From NCBI RefSeq assembly GCF_003751085.1, contig NZ_RJJY01000001.1, positions 5,332,001 through 5,396,000 of the forward strand: a stretch of 64,000 bases of DNA, read 5' to 3'. Shown here piece after piece: positions 44,172-54,383 of the stretch. Positions within the stretch are counted from its first letter, which is position 1, and the number at the start of each line of letters is the position of its first letter. Source of the stretch: Micromonospora sp. Llam0 (GTDB lineage: Bacteria; Actinomycetota; Actinomycetes; Mycobacteriales; Micromonosporaceae). Under the pieces are notes generated by a model that ran no database searches, had not been told where the DNA came from, and saw only the letters and a program-made list of their open reading frames with translations. The position numbers and the translations under genes are program-made.

Positions 44172-45011
44172 ATGTCGCGCCGCGTGTCCGCATTGATCAA
44201 GGCCAGCCACCCCGAACCGGCGGTCGCGGTCACCACCGTGACCGCCCTGCTGGCCTGGGGCGTCGGTCACCGTCCGGCCGGGATCGCGCTGGTCGCCGCC
44301 ACCGTCGCGGCCACTCAGCTCGCCGTCGGCTGGACCAACGACTGGCTGGACGCCGGTCGCGACCGGCAGACCGGACGGGCCGACAAGCCGGTCGCGACCG
44401 GCGTGGTCAGCCGGCGCACGGTGGGCGTCGCCGGGCTGGCCGCCGCGCTGGCCACCCCGTTGCTGGCCGCGCCGACCGGGCTGGCCGCGGCGTTGTGCAT
44501 CACCGCCGCGCTGCTCAGCGCGCTGGCCTACAACTGGCCGTTGAAATCCACTGCTGTGTCGGTGCTGCCGTACGCTTTCTCCTTCGGGGCGCTGCCCGCC
44601 TTCATCGTGCTCGCGCTACCGGGTGCGCCCGCGCCACCGGCCTGGCTGGTCACCGCCGCCGGGCTGCTCGGCGCCGGCGCGCACTTCGCCAACGTACTGC
44701 CGGATCTGGCCGACGACGCCCGCACCGGCGTGCGCGGTCTGCCGCACCGGCTCGGGGCCACCGGTTCGGGGGTCGCGGCGGCCGGGTTGCTCTTCGCCGC
44801 CACCGTGACGCTGGTCGTCGGCCCGCCCGGGCCGCCGTCGTGGGCCGGGCTCGTCGCGGTCGCCGGCACCGCGGTCATTCTGCCGACCGGCTGGTACGCG
44901 GCCCGGCGAGCCGCCCGCCGGGCAAGCCGCTCGGACGGCGTCTTCCGGGCGGTGCTGCTGGTCGCCGTGATCGATGTGGTGCTGCTGGTGGCCAGCGGCC
45001 CGGTCGGGTGA
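44172..45011 (+). CDS. UbiA family prenyltransferase
   Basis: 279 residues with about eight hydrophobic helices. The two Asp-rich motifs are NDWLDAGRDRQTGRADKP (NDxxDxxxD) and LPDLADDARTGVRGLP (DxxxD), which bind the Mg-diphosphate of the prenyl donor. Divergent from the PKS operon, so it probably prenylates the alkylhydroquinone. A UbiA of general quinone metabolism is a less likely alternative because no menaquinone genes are near. ATG 44172 chosen; a TTG at 44163 is in frame. Confidence 0.88.
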   Translation: MSRRVSALIKASHPEPAVAVTTVTALLAWGVGHRPAGIALVAATVAATQLAVGWTNDWLDAGRDRQTGRADKPVATGVVSRRTVGVAGLAAALATPLLAAPTGLAAALCITAALLSALAYNWPLKSTAVSVLPYAFSFGALPAFIVLALPGAPAPPAWLVTAAGLLGAGAHFANVLPDLADDARTGVRGLPHRLGATGSGVAAAGLLFAATVTLVVGPPGPPSWAGLVAVAGTAVILPTGWYAARRAARRASRSDGVFRAVLLVAVIDVVLLVASGPVG

Positions 45012-45122
45012 GCGCCGCCGATCACGGATTCTCGGGTCCGTGGCGGGGCGCGGATCACCGCCAACTACCCTGGAGCCGGCCTGCGCGGGGCTCGTCGCCG
45101 CGCCGTGACAAGGAGGACCGAC

Positions 45123-45776
45123 GTGACGCCCTCGACCAGGGGACACCGCCGAGTCGCGGTGCTGTTCGCCGGCGCTGCCGCAGCCAGCGGCCTGCTGCTC
45201 AGTGGCTGCGGTGCCGGCCAGCTCGCGGAGACCGCGACCAAGGCGACGGCGATCAACGGAGTCAACCTCGAGTCGCCGGACGGCGCGGTGTCGGTGCGCG
45301 ACCTCTCGGTGCCCTATCCCGGGGTGGAGGGCTACCCGGCCGGCGGCAGCGCACCGGTCGAGGTCGGGCTGTTCAACAACACCGATGACCCGGTGATGGT
45401 ACGGGTCAGCGCCGCCCCGGTCACCGACGAGGACTGGGCGACGGTGGTCGGGGCCCAGTCGGTGGTGATCGGCGGCTCCGAGCAGACCGGGCCGACTCCG
45501 TCGCCGGAGCCGGGCACCGTCGAGGTGCCGCAGCCGGACCCGGGCCGGGACGCGATCGTCCAACTGCCGGCCAACGGCTGGGCGCTGTTCACCACCGACG
45601 ACACCGAACCGCTGCGGGTGACCGGGCTGGCCGACCCGCTCGCCGCCGGGTACTCGGTGAACCTGGCCTTCGAGTTCAGCACCGGCGGCGCGCCACTGGT
45701 GGTCGCCGCCCCGGTGGACATGCCGCTCACCCCGGCCCCGCGCGCGCCCGCCGAGCACGACGAGGCAGAGCACTGA
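45123..45776 (+). CDS. Putative lipoprotein (copper-chaperone-like fold)
   Basis: 217 residues. Signal with lipobox LLLSGC, then a single beta-rich domain (INGVNLESPDGAVSVRDLSV, APVEVGLFNNTDDPVMVRVS, LPANGWALFTTDDTEPLRVT, LAFEFSTGGAPLVVAAPVDM). The layout resembles the PCuAC/DUF461-type lipoproteins of actinobacteria but the Met/His copper ligands are not evident. GTG with AAGGAGG upstream. Directly precedes radA, possibly with a 4-bp overlap. Confidence 0.75.
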   Translation: MTPSTRGHRRVAVLFAGAAAASGLLLSGCGAGQLAETATKATAINGVNLESPDGAVSVRDLSVPYPGVEGYPAGGSAPVEVGLFNNTDDPVMVRVSAAPVTDEDWATVVGAQSVVIGGSEQTGPTPSPEPGTVEVPQPDPGRDAIVQLPANGWALFTTDDTEPLRVTGLADPLAAGYSVNLAFEFSTGGAPLVVAAPVDMPLTPAPRAPAEHDEAEH

Positions 45777-47245
45777 GCTCGCGGTCGATCCCCCGGGGCG
45801 CCGGCGGCACCGGAGGGGGGCGCGGTGGTGCCGCGCCGCGCAGCCGGGCAGCCACCCGCGAGCCGCGGCCCGCGTACGAATGCGACGCGTGCGGGCACCA
45901 GCCGCCCAAATGGGTGGGCCGGTGCCCGGAATGCGGCGAATGGGGCTCGGTGATCGAGTCGGTGGTCAGCGGCCCGGTGGTCTCCGGCCGGGTGGTCAGC
46001 ACCCGGATGCCGACCGAACCGGCCCGGCCGATCGCCACCATCAGCGCCGCACCCGCCAAGGCCCGGCCGACCGGTGTCGGCGAACTCGACCGGGTGCTCG
46101 GCGGCGGCCTGGTACCCGGCGCGGTGGTGCTGCTGGCCGGTGAGCCCGGGGTCGGCAAGTCGACCCTGCTGCTCGACGTCGCCCAGCAGTGGGCCGCCGG
46201 TGCCGGCAGTCCGTCGCTGGTGGTCAGCGGCGAGGAGTCGACCAGCCAGGTGCGGCTACGCGCCGAGCGGATCGGCGCGCTGCACGAAAAGCTGTACCTG
46301 GCGGCGGAGAGCGACCTCGGGGTGATCCTCGGCCACCTCGACGCGGTCCGGCCCGGTCTGCTGGTGCTCGACTCGGTGCAGACCATCTCGATGCCCGGCT
46401 CGGACGGCATCCCCGGCGGCGTCACCCAGGTCCGGGCGGTCACCGCCGCACTGGTCGCGGCGGCCAAGGAACGCAACATCGCCACCGTGCTGGTCGGCCA
46501 CGTCACCAAGGACGGCCAGGTCGCCGGCCCCCGGGTGCTGGAGCACCTGGTCGACGTGGTGCTGCACTTCGAGGGCGACAAGCACTCGTCGCTGCGGATG
46601 GTGCGCGGCATGAAGAACCGGTTCGGCGCGGCCGACGAGGTCGGCTGCTTCGAGATGCACGAAGGCGGCATCAGCAGCCTGCCCGACCCGTCCGGACTGT
46701 TCCTCACCCGCTACACCGAACCGGTGCCCGGCACCTGCGCCACGGTGGCGATGGAGGGCCGGCGGGCCCTGGTCACCGAGGTCCAGGCGCTGATCGGGGC
46801 GACCGTCGCCGGCTCGCCCCGGCGCACCGTGTCCGGGCTCGACGGTGCCCGGCTGGCGATGGTGCTGGCGGTGCTGCAACGGCGTACCGAACGGCTCACC
46901 CTGCACGACCGGGAGGTGTTCGCCGCGACGGTCGGCGGCATCCGGGTGGTGGAGCCGGCCGCCGACCTCGCGGTGGCACTGGCGGTCGCCTCCGGCGGGC
47001 TCAACCTGGCCGTCTCCCCGCAGCTGGTGGCGATCGGCGAGGTCGGGCTCACCGGTGAGGTACGCCGGGTCGGCGCGGTCGCCCGGCGGCTCGCCGAAGC
47101 CGCCCGGCTCGGCTTCCGGTACGCGCTGGTACCACCCGGTACGGCCGGTTCCGGCACCGACCCGATGCCACCGAACATACAGGTCACCGAGGTCAACGAC
47201 GTACGGGCCGCGTTGCAGGCCGCAGCGCGCGCCTCAGCCGGCTGA
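45773..47245 (+). CDS. radA: DNA repair protein RadA (Sms), apparent CTG start
   Basis: 490 residues. A RecA-like DnaB-type helicase that drives branch migration in recombination. N-terminal C4 zinc finger ([20 protein letters not shown]), Walker [14 protein letters not shown], RadA KNRFG motif ([15 protein letters not shown]) and the Lon-like C-terminal domain ([20 protein letters not shown]). A start at GTG 45914 would delete half of the zinc finger. The only suitable in-frame codon upstream is CTG 45773, overlapping the lipoprotein stop (CTGA) with GAGG 7 bases before it. radA-disA adjacency is conserved; RadA is known to modulate DisA. Confidence 0.9.
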   Translation: MSSRSIPRGAGGTGGGRGGAAPRSRAATREPRPAYECDACGHQPPKWVGRCPECGEWGSVIESVVSGPVVSGRVVSTRMPTEPARPIATISAAPAKARPTGVGELDRVLGGGLVPGAVVLLAGEPGVGKSTLLLDVAQQWAAGAGSPSLVVSGEESTSQVRLRAERIGALHEKLYLAAESDLGVILGHLDAVRPGLLVLDSVQTISMPGSDGIPGGVTQVRAVTAALVAAAKERNIATVLVGHVTKDGQVAGPRVLEHLVDVVLHFEGDKHSSLRMVRGMKNRFGAADEVGCFEMHEGGISSLPDPSGLFLTRYTEPVPGTCATVAMEGRRALVTEVQALIGATVAGSPRRTVSGLDGARLAMVLAVLQRRTERLTLHDREVFAATVGGIRVVEPAADLAVALAVASGGLNLAVSPQLVAIGEVGLTGEVRRVGAVARRLAEAARLGFRYALVPPGTAGSGTDPMPPNIQVTEVNDVRAALQAAARASAG

Positions 47246-47304
47246 ACCGGTGCGACAGTAACCGCGGCAGCACCCACCGCACGGCGGTCCGTAGACTGTT
47301 GCCC

Positions 47305-48510
47305 GTGGCGATCGACCGCGATGCGAACAAGACTGCCAGCGCCAGCGCCGGCACCGGTGCCGGCGCGGCCGGCCGGGTCGGTGCCGTCGGTACGCCGGCG
47401 CGCACCATCAGCGCCGGCACCTCGGCGCTGACCAGCCCGGCGGCCACCGGAGATCCGCTGCGGGCCAACCTGGCGCTGATGGCGCCCGGCACCGCGCTGC
47501 GGGACGGGCTGGAACGGATCCTGCGCGGCCGGACCGGGGCGCTGATCGTGCTCGGCTACGACAAGCAGGTCGAGGCGCTGTGCACCGGGGGCTTCCCGCT
47601 CGATGTCGAGTTCTCCTCCACCCGGGTCCGCGAGCTGTGCAAGATGGACGGCGCGGTGGTGCTGTCCAGCGACGGCACCCGGATCGTCCGGGCCGCCGTG
47701 CATCTGATGCCGGACCCGTCGATTCCGACCGAGGAGTCGGGCACCCGGCACCGCACCGCCGAACGGGTCGGCCGGCAGACCGGCTACCCGGTGATCTCGG
47801 TCAGCCAGTCGATGCGGATCATCAGCCTCTACGTCAACGGTCAGCGGCACGTGCTGGACGACTCGGCCGCCATCCTGTCCCGGGCCAACCAGGCGTTGGC
47901 CACCCTGGAGCGGTACAAGCTGCGGCTGGACGAGGTGTCCGGCACGCTCTCCGCACTGGAGATCGAGGACCTGGTCACCGTCCGCGACGCGGTCGCGGTG
48001 GTGCAGCGGCTGGAGATGGTCCGACGGATCGCCGACGAGATCGCCGGGTACGTCGTCGAGCTGGGCACCGACGGCCGGCTGCTGGCGCTGCAGCTCGACG
48101 AGCTGATGGCTGGCGTGGACGCCGACCGGACCCTGGTGATCCGCGACTACCTGCCCACCGTACGCAAGGCGCGGACCCTGGACGAGGCTCTGGTCGAGTT
48201 GGACCTGCTGACCGCCACCGAGCTGATCGACCTGGTCGCCGTGGCCAAGGCGATCGGGTACGCCGCCTCCACCGAGGCGCTCGACGCGGCGGTCAGCCCA
48301 CGCGGTTTCCGACTGCTGGCGAAGGTGCCCCGGCTGCCGGTGTCGGTGGTGGACCGGCTGGTCAACCACTTCGGCAGTCTGCAACGGCTGCTCGGGGCGA
48401 CGGTGGAGGACCTGCAGGCCGTCGACGGCGTCGGTGACGCCCGGGCGCGCAGCGTACGGGAAGGTCTGTCCCGGCTGGCCGAAGCGTCGATCCTGGAGCG
48501 CTACGTCTGA
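47305..48510 (+). CDS. disA: DNA integrity scanning diadenylate cyclase
   Basis: 401 residues. Synthesises c-di-AMP from ATP and pauses at recombination intermediates. DAC domain with the catalytic DGA ([15 protein letters not shown]) and RHR ([15 protein letters not shown]) motifs, a helical spine, and a C-terminal HhH domain ([20 protein letters not shown]). GTG start at 47305; an in-frame TTG two codons upstream is possible. A poorly conserved Ala/Gly/Thr-rich tail of about 45 residues precedes the cyclase domain. Confidence 0.95.
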   Translation: MAIDRDANKTASASAGTGAGAAGRVGAVGTPARTISAGTSALTSPAATGDPLRANLALMAPGTALRDGLERILRGRTGALIVLGYDKQVEALCTGGFPLDVEFSSTRVRELCKMDGAVVLSSDGTRIVRAAVHLMPDPSIPTEESGTRHRTAERVGRQTGYPVISVSQSMRIISLYVNGQRHVLDDSAAILSRANQALATLERYKLRLDEVSGTLSALEIEDLVTVRDAVAVVQRLEMVRRIADEIAGYVVELGTDGRLLALQLDELMAGVDADRTLVIRDYLPTVRKARTLDEALVELDLLTATELIDLVAVAKAIGYAASTEALDAAVSPRGFRLLAKVPRLPVSVVDRLVNHFGSLQRLLGATVEDLQAVDGVGDARARSVREGLSRLAEASILERYV

Positions 48511-48555
48511 GTCGCGCCGGAGTCGGCGTAGCTGCGCGAGGGACGCGCCCGGTCG

Positions 48556-49332
48556 TCAGCCGGTGATGGTGATGACGAACGGCTCGCTGACCTTCGAGCC
48601 GAGTCGGGCGAAGAGCTGGTACTCGCCGGCCGCCGGATGGTCACCGGCCGCGACGTTGTTGGCGCACTCGCTCGCCGCCCGACCGTTCCAGGCCACCTGG
48701 TAGTCGCGGGCCGTGCCGGGCCCGAAGGTGCGCACGTCGGTGCCCCGGGCGGCCCCGCAGGTGTCCGACGACCAGATCAGCTCCGCGCCCCGCTTGAGGT
48801 ACAGCTCCTGCGGGTCGGCGCCCACATCCCGGTCGCAGGTACGGCTGGAGACGTTCTGCACCCGCAACTGCATGGCCAGGGTGACGCCCTTCTGGGCGGT
48901 GGCCTGCGAGGCTGCCGCGGTCAGCAGGATCTCGTCGTCGGTACAGGTGCCGGCGGCCGGACCGACCGGGCCGCCAGGGGCGTTCTGGTCGCCGGCGCCG
49001 GGCTGCCCGCCGCCGGTCGTGCCGTCGTCGCCCGTACCGCCGCCGGTGCTGCCACCGCCGGCGTCGCCGTTGCCGGCGTCGCCGTTGCCGGCGGTGTCGG
49101 GGTCGTCGCCGTCGTCGGTGCCGACACCGTCCTGCGGCTCCGGGGACGAGGTCGTCGGGGTGAGCACCTCACCGGACGGGGTCGGGGTGGGATCGGCCTG
49201 CGACCGCCCGGTCTGGTCGGAGCCGACGCAGGAGTAGGCCACGATGAACAGCAGGAGCAGCAGCGCCCCGAGCACGACGGCACGCCGCCGCCAGTAGATG
49301 GCGGGTGGCAGCGGGCCAACCGTCAGTCGCAT
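48556..49332 (-). CDS. Hypothetical secreted/anchored protein
   Basis: 258 residues from ATG 49332. One membrane helix near the start (AVVLGALLLLLFIVAYSCVG), a long Gly/Asp/Thr/Pro linker (residues about 50-125) with GNGDAGNGDAGGG repeats, and a C-terminal beta-sandwich-like domain with four cysteines (GTCTDDEILLTAAAS, SSRTCDRDVGADPQELYLKR, SSDTCGAARG, SECANNVAAGDH). Probably an extracytoplasmic adhesion- or binding-type domain (DUF4232-like). No function assigned. Confidence 0.65.
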   Translation of the reverse strand: MRLTVGPLPPAIYWRRRAVVLGALLLLLFIVAYSCVGSDQTGRSQADPTPTPSGEVLTPTTSSPEPQDGVGTDDGDDPDTAGNGDAGNGDAGGGSTGGGTGDDGTTGGGQPGAGDQNAPGGPVGPAAGTCTDDEILLTAAASQATAQKGVTLAMQLRVQNVSSRTCDRDVGADPQELYLKRGAELIWSSDTCGAARGTDVRTFGPGTARDYQVAWNGRAASECANNVAAGDHPAAGEYQLFARLGSKVSEPFVITITG

Positions 49333-49398
49333 GATGGCACACCGTATCGGCAAGACCGGACCGATCGGCCGCGACGCGCCGAGGTCCGGGGCGCCCGG

Positions 49399-49959
49399 TC
49401 AGAGATATGTCTTACGCGGGAAGACGGCGTGCGCCCCGGCCACCCGGTCCAGAAACAGCAGACCGGCACAGTGGTCGATCTCGTGCTGAGCGGCCCGCGC
49501 TTCGAACCCGTCGGTGACCAGGCGTACCGACTCGCCGGTACCGGGCAGTTGCGCCTCCACCACGACCCGGGTGGCCCGTTTCACGTCACCGGTGAGATCC
49601 GGCACCGACATGCAGCCCTCCCGGCCCGGCCGCCACCGGGTGGCCTCGATCAGCCGGGCATTGCACAGGACGAACGTGCCGTGCCCGGTGACCGTCTTCG
49701 GATGCCCGGTCACGTCGACCGCGAAGACCTGCGCGCTGATCCCGATCTGCGGCGCGGCCAGGCCGACACAGCCGGGCGAGACCCGCATCGTGGCGACCAG
49801 GTCGGCGGCGACCTGGACCGTCCCGGCAGCGCACGGATCCACCGGCTCACCGGCCCGGCTGAGCACCTGGTCGGGTGCGGCGACCACCGGGACCACCCGC
49901 CCCGGTACGCCGAGCGTCGTCTCGGTCCAGTCGGCCAGGGTACGGCTGACCGTGCTCAC
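49399..49959 (-). CDS. def: Peptide deformylase
   Basis: 186 residues from GTG 49959. Removes the formyl group from nascent proteins. The three metal-enzyme motifs are present: GLAAPQIG, EGCMS and QHEIDH (HExxH). A 4-bp GTGA overlap with the ACT-domain gene fixes the start and implies coupled translation. Confidence 0.94.
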   Translation of the reverse strand: MSTVSRTLADWTETTLGVPGRVVPVVAAPDQVLSRAGEPVDPCAAGTVQVAADLVATMRVSPGCVGLAAPQIGISAQVFAVDVTGHPKTVTGHGTFVLCNARLIEATRWRPGREGCMSVPDLTGDVKRATRVVVEAQLPGTGESVRLVTDGFEARAAQHEIDHCAGLLFLDRVAGAHAVFPRKTYL

Positions 49960-50468
49960 AGCACGTCCGAGTCGACCGACCGGAGGCTCACCTCGACGTC
50001 GAGCGCCCGGGCCGTCTCGGACAGCCGCCGGCCGACCTCGGCCGCCGTACCGGCGGGCAGTACGACCTCGGCGATCAGCACGTAGAGCGGGCCGGTCAGC
50101 CGGGTGGTCAGGTCGGTGACGTTGCCGCCCGCCTCGGCGACCACCCGGGTCACCGCCGCGACGATGCCGAGCCGGTCGGCGCCGTACACACTGAGCAGGT
50201 GAGGTTCGCCGCCCACCGGCTGCTGGCCCTCCGCCGGAACCGGCCGTACGGTGGCCAGTAGTTGGCCGTCGGCGGTGAGCGGCCGCAGTGCCTGTTGCAC
50301 CGCGGCCTCGGCCGGACCGGCGCAGACCAGGGTCATCGCGAAGTGGCCGCGCAGCCGGGTCATCGTCGAGTCGGTCAGGTTGGCACCGAGATCGGCCAGC
50401 ACCTCCGCGACGTCCGCGACGATGCCGGGCCGGTCGCGCCCGATCACGGTGATCGCGAGTTCGTTCAT
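49956..50468 (-). CDS. Tandem ACT-domain protein (GcvR-like)
   Basis: 170 residues from ATG 50468. Two ACT domains: residues 1-75 (AITVIGRDRPGIVADVAEVL, LTDSTMTRLRGHFAMTLVC) and residues 88-168 (LSVYGADRLGIVAAVTRVVA, NVTDLTTRLTGPLYVLIAEV). Stand-alone ACT pairs bind amino acids and regulate metabolism, GcvR being the best-studied relative. The ligand is unknown. Confidence 0.85.
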   Translation of the reverse strand: MNELAITVIGRDRPGIVADVAEVLADLGANLTDSTMTRLRGHFAMTLVCAGPAEAAVQQALRPLTADGQLLATVRPVPAEGQQPVGGEPHLLSVYGADRLGIVAAVTRVVAEAGGNVTDLTTRLTGPLYVLIAEVVLPAGTAAEVGRRLSETARALDVEVSLRSVDSDVL

Positions 50469-50584
50469 GCCAGCAGTCTGCCCGACCGGGTGCCGGCCCG
50501 ACCGGGCGGCCCGGCACCCGTGTCCCGTCCAGGGACGGCCTGGGCCGGGGCCGGCAGCCGTGGCATGGCAGGATCGGCGGGGCC

Positions 50585-51481
50585 ATGCGTGACGTGAGTT
50601 TCGCCGACACGGCGATCGAATGGTTCGACCACAACGCCCGTGACCTGCCCTGGCGGGAGCCGGGGGTCGGTGCCTGGGCGATTCTGGTGAGCGAGGTGAT
50701 GCTGCAACAGACCCCGGTGGTCCGGGTGCTGCCGGCGTGGCGCGGCTGGCTGGACCGGTGGCCGGACCCGACGGCGCTGGCCGCCGACTCACCGGCCGAG
50801 GCGATCCGGATGTGGAACCGGCTCGGCTACCCGCGTCGGGCGTTGCGGCTGCACGAGTGCGCCACGGTGCTGACCGAGCGGTACGACGGCAAGGTGCCGA
50901 CCGGCCTGGACGAACTGTTGGCGCTGCCGGGAATCGGCACCTACACCGCCCGGGCGGTCGCCGCGTTCGCCTACGGCCAGCGGCATCCGGTGGTGGACAC
51001 CAACGTCCGGCGGTTCGTGGCGCGGGCGGTCGACGGGGCTGCCGACGCCGGGCCGGCGACCCGCCCGGCCGATCTCGTTGCCACCGCCGCGTTGCTGCCG
51101 GCCGAGCCGGCCCGGGCGGCCCGAGCCAGCGCCGCGTTCATGGAGCTGGGAGCGGTGGTCTGCGTGGCCCGGACACCGCGCTGCGGGATGTGTCCGGTGG
51201 CCGGCCGCTGCGCGTGGCGGGCAGCCGGCCGGCCGGCACCGACCGGGCCGACCCGCCGACCGCAGCGGTACGCCGGCACCGACCGGCAGGTCCGTGGCCT
51301 GCTGCTGGCGGTGCTGCGAGAGGCGACCGGGCCGGTGCCGCAGCAACGGTTGGACGTGGTGTGGGGCGACGATCTGCAGCGCCGTCGGGCACTGGCCAGT
51401 CTGATCGAGGACGGCCTGGTGGAGCCGGTGGCCAGCGACGGCACGCCGCCGACCGGGTACACGCTGGCCGGTCAGGGCTGA
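50585..51481 (+). CDS. mutY: A/G-specific adenine glycosylase
   Basis: 298 residues. Excises adenine opposite 8-oxoguanine. DNA-glycosylase core with WREPGVGAWAILVSEVMLQQ, HhH LPGIGTYTARAVAAF, catalytic Asp in VVDTNVRRFVAR, and the [4Fe-4S] ligands in CVARTPRCGMCPVAGRC. The C-terminus is short and Arg/Leu-rich, with no clear NUDIX-like 8-oxoG recognition domain, as in other actinobacterial forms. Ends at a strong hairpin. Confidence 0.93.
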   Translation: MRDVSFADTAIEWFDHNARDLPWREPGVGAWAILVSEVMLQQTPVVRVLPAWRGWLDRWPDPTALAADSPAEAIRMWNRLGYPRRALRLHECATVLTERYDGKVPTGLDELLALPGIGTYTARAVAAFAYGQRHPVVDTNVRRFVARAVDGAADAGPATRPADLVATAALLPAEPARAARASAAFMELGAVVCVARTPRCGMCPVAGRCAWRAAGRPAPTGPTRRPQRYAGTDRQVRGLLLAVLREATGPVPQQRLDVVWGDDLQRRRALASLIEDGLVEPVASDGTPPTGYTLAGQG

Positions 51482-51514
51482 CGACCTGCGGGCTGACGGC
51501 TGACGCCGCAGACG

Positions 51515-51554
51515 CAGTGCGGCGCCGACGGCTTTCGCCGTCGGCGCCGCACTG
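51515..51554. terminator. Perfect 18-bp stem, TTTC loop, between mutY and clpC
   Basis: Arms 51515-51532 and 51537-51554 (core GCGGCGCCGACGGC) are perfect complements. It lies between convergent genes, 33 bp after mutY and 18 bp from the clpC stop. Likely a bidirectional terminator. Confidence 0.8.
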
Positions 51555-51571
51555 ACAGTCGACTGCCGGTC

Positions 51572-54103
51572 CTACTCGTCCGAGCCGGCCGCCGTGGCAC
51601 CGCCGAGGTCGGCGGGAACCGCGTCCGGTACGGCGACCGGCCGGTCGGCGCCCTGGAACACCAGCTTGGACTTGTCGATGTCGTCCGGGTCGCCCTCGCA
51701 GTCGATGACCACGATCTGACCCGGCTTGAGCTCGTTGAACAGGATCCGCTCCGACAGGTTGTCCTCGATGTCGCGCTGGATGGTCCGGCGCAGCGGCCGA
51801 GCCCCCAGCACCGGGTCGAAGCCCTTGTTCGCCAGGTACTTCTTGGCGTTGTCGGTGAGCTCCATGCTCATGTCCTTGTTCCGCAGCTGGGTCTCGATCC
51901 GCGCGATCATGATGTCCACGATCGACAGGATCTCGGTCGGGTTCAGCTGGTGGAACACGATGGTGTCGTCGATCCGGTTGAGGAACTCCGGCCGGAAGTG
52001 CTGCTTCAGCTCGTCGTTGACCTTCTGCTTCATCCGGTCGTAGTTCGAGTCGTTGTCCTCCGACGCCTGGAAGCCCAGCGACACCGCCTTGGCCACGTCC
52101 CGGGTGCCCAGGTTCGTGGTCAGGATGATCACGGTGTTCTTGAAGTCGACGATCCGACCCTGACCGTCGGTGAGCCGCCCGTCCTCCAGGATCTGCAGCA
52201 ACGTGTTGAACACGTCCGGGTGGGCCTTCTCGATCTCGTCGAACAGCACCACCGAGAACGGCCGACGCCGCACCTTCTCGGTCAGCTGGCCACCCTCGTC
52301 GTAGCCGACGTACCCGGGTGGGGCACCGACCAGCCGGGACACCGTGTACCGGTCGTGGAACTCGGACATGTCCAGCTGGATCAGGGCGTCCTCGCTGCCG
52401 AACAGGAACTCGGCGAGCGCCTTGGACAGCTCGGTCTTACCGACACCGGACGGGCCGGCGAAGATGAACGAGCCGGACGGCCGCTTCGGGTCCTTCAGGC
52501 CGGCCCGGGTCCGCCGGATCGCCTTCGACACCGCCCGGACCGCGTCCTCCTGGCCGACGACCCGCTTGTGCAGCTCGTCCTCCATGCGCAGCAGCCGGGA
52601 GGTCTCCTCCTCGGTCAGCTTGTAGACCGGGATGCCGGTCCAGTTGCCCAGCACCTCGGCGATCTGCTCGTCGTCGACCTCGCTGACCACGTCGAGGTCG
52701 CCGGCCTTCCACTCCTTCTCCCGCTGCGCCTTCTGCCCGAGCAGCTGCTTCTCCTTGTCCCGCAGCTGCGCGGCCCGCTCGAAGTCCTGCGCGTCGATCG
52801 CGGACTCCTTGTCGCGGCGCACCTGGGCGATCCGCTCGTCGAAGTCACGCAGGTCCGGCGGCGCGGTCATCCGGCGGATCCGCATCCGGGCACCGGCCTC
52901 GTCGATCAGGTCGATCGCCTTGTCCGGCAGGAACCGGTCGGAGATGTACCGGTCGGCCAGCGTCGCCGCCGCCACCAGGGCGGCGTCGGTGATGCTCACC
53001 CGGTGGTGCGCCTCGTACCGGTCCCGCAGACCCTTGAGGATCTCGATGGTGTGGGCCAGCGACGGCTCACCCACCTGGATCGGCTGGAACCGGCGCTCCA
53101 GCGCGGCGTCCTTCTCCAGGTGCTTGCGGTACTCGTCGAGGGTGGTCGCCCCGATGGTCTGCAGCTCGCCACGGGCCAGCATCGGCTTGAGGATGCTCGC
53201 CGCGTCGATCGCGCCCTCGGCCGCGCCAGCGCCGACCAGGGTGTGGATCTCGTCGATGAACAGGATGATGTCGCCCCGGGTACGGATCTCCTTGAGCACC
53301 TTCTTCAGGCGCTCCTCGAAGTCACCGCGGTAGCGGGAGCCGGCGACCAGCGCACCCAGGTCGAGGGTGTAGAGCTGCTTGTCCTTCAGCGTCTCGGGCA
53401 CCTCGCCCTTGATGATCTTCTGGGACAGGCCCTCCACCACGGCCGTCTTGCCGACACCGGGCTCGCCGATCAGCACCGGGTTGTTCTTGGTACGGCGGGA
53501 GAGCACCTGCATGACCCGCTCGATTTCCTTCTCCCGGCCGATCACCGGGTCGAGCTTGCCCTCCCGGGCCGCCTGGGTCAGGTTCCGGCCGAACTGGTCC
53601 AGTACCAGGCTGGTCGACGGGGCCGCCTCGCCGGCCGCCGCGCCGGCCGCCGCCGGCTCCTTGCCCTGGTAGCCCGACAGCAGCTGGATCACCTGCTGGC
53701 GGACCCGGTTGAGGTCGGCGCCGAGCTTGACCAGCACCTGGGCGGCGACGCCCTCGCCCTCGCGGATCAGGCCGAGCAGGATGTGCTCCGTGCCGATGTA
53801 GTTGTGGCCGAGCTGCAGCGCCTCCCGCAGCGACAGCTCCAACACCTTCTTGGCCCGCGGCGTGAACGGGATGTGCCCGCTCGGCGCCTGCTGGCCCTGG
53901 CCGATGATCTCCTCGACCTGTTGACGCACACCTTCCAGCGAGATGCCCAGACTCTCCAGGGCCTTCGCCGCCACGCCCTCACCCTCGTGGATGAGGCCGA
54001 GCAGGATGTGCTCCGTGCCGATGTAGTTGTGGTTGAGCATCCGGGCTTCTTCCTGAGCCAGGACGACAACCCGTCGCGCTCGGTCGGTGAACCGCTCGAA
54101 CAT
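51572..54103 (-). CDS. clpC: ATP-dependent Clp protease ATP-binding subunit ClpC
   Basis: 843 residues, Hsp100 unfoldase feeding ClpP. Two N-domain repeats ([40 protein letters not shown] and [19 protein letters not shown]), AAA-1 ([32 protein letters not shown]), UVR-like middle domain ([20 protein letters not shown]), and AAA-2 ([21 protein letters not shown]-type ClpP loop region). C-terminus Ala/Gly-rich. An essential chaperone-protease component in actinobacteria; a possible ClgR box lies upstream. Confidence 0.96.
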   Translation of the reverse strand: MFERFTDRARRVVVLAQEEARMLNHNYIGTEHILLGLIHEGEGVAAKALESLGISLEGVRQQVEEIIGQGQQAPSGHIPFTPRAKKVLELSLREALQLGHNYIGTEHILLGLIREGEGVAAQVLVKLGADLNRVRQQVIQLLSGYQGKEPAAAGAAAGEAAPSTSLVLDQFGRNLTQAAREGKLDPVIGREKEIERVMQVLSRRTKNNPVLIGEPGVGKTAVVEGLSQKIIKGEVPETLKDKQLYTLDLGALVAGSRYRGDFEERLKKVLKEIRTRGDIILFIDEIHTLVGAGAAEGAIDAASILKPMLARGELQTIGATTLDEYRKHLEKDAALERRFQPIQVGEPSLAHTIEILKGLRDRYEAHHRVSITDAALVAAATLADRYISDRFLPDKAIDLIDEAGARMRIRRMTAPPDLRDFDERIAQVRRDKESAIDAQDFERAAQLRDKEKQLLGQKAQREKEWKAGDLDVVSEVDDEQIAEVLGNWTGIPVYKLTEEETSRLLRMEDELHKRVVGQEDAVRAVSKAIRRTRAGLKDPKRPSGSFIFAGPSGVGKTELSKALAEFLFGSEDALIQLDMSEFHDRYTVSRLVGAPPGYVGYDEGGQLTEKVRRRPFSVVLFDEIEKAHPDVFNTLLQILEDGRLTDGQGRIVDFKNTVIILTTNLGTRDVAKAVSLGFQASEDNDSNYDRMKQKVNDELKQHFRPEFLNRIDDTIVFHQLNPTEILSIVDIMIARIETQLRNKDMSMELTDNAKKYLANKGFDPVLGARPLRRTIQRDIEDNLSERILFNELKPGQIVVIDCEGDPDDIDKSKLVFQGADRPVAVPDAVPADLGGATAAGSDE

Positions 54104-54300
54104 GCCCTCGTGCTCCTCACGTGCCGTGCGCCAGTGGTCTTGGCGGGCCAGCGCACGAGCCTCCAGGCGGAAGCTCGTGCCATCACTCTATCGCCGTGGG
54201 CCGACTCCGCTCCTGCCGTGTCGGGCCGGAGCAGGGGCGATCCGCAACGTTTACCCCAACTGTGCCGGGTTGCTGGCTGTTCCCCGAGGCTTCGGCGCTA

Positions 54301-54314
54301 CGCGGTGAGCGAAA
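54301..54314 (-). promoter_or_regulatory. Candidate ClgR operator upstream of clpC
   Basis: Minus strand TTCGC-TCACC-GCG, matching the TTCGCnnnnnGCG core reported for ClgR sites in Streptomyces and Corynebacterium, about 200 bp ahead of the clpC ATG. ClgR activates clpP and clpC in actinobacteria. Only one site was seen, so moderate confidence. Confidence 0.45.
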
Positions 54315-54383
54315 TCCGCTCGGTCCGGTGACCGGGCGCGGCGTCGGCTCACCGGGACGCGCCGTCCGTACCGCCACCGCCCG

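Noticed and set aside
51950..54331. 793-codon plus-strand frame opposite clpC
   Set aside because: Antisense shadow of a highly conserved gene; composition is that of a high-GC complementary frame, and the sense frame is clearly ClpC.
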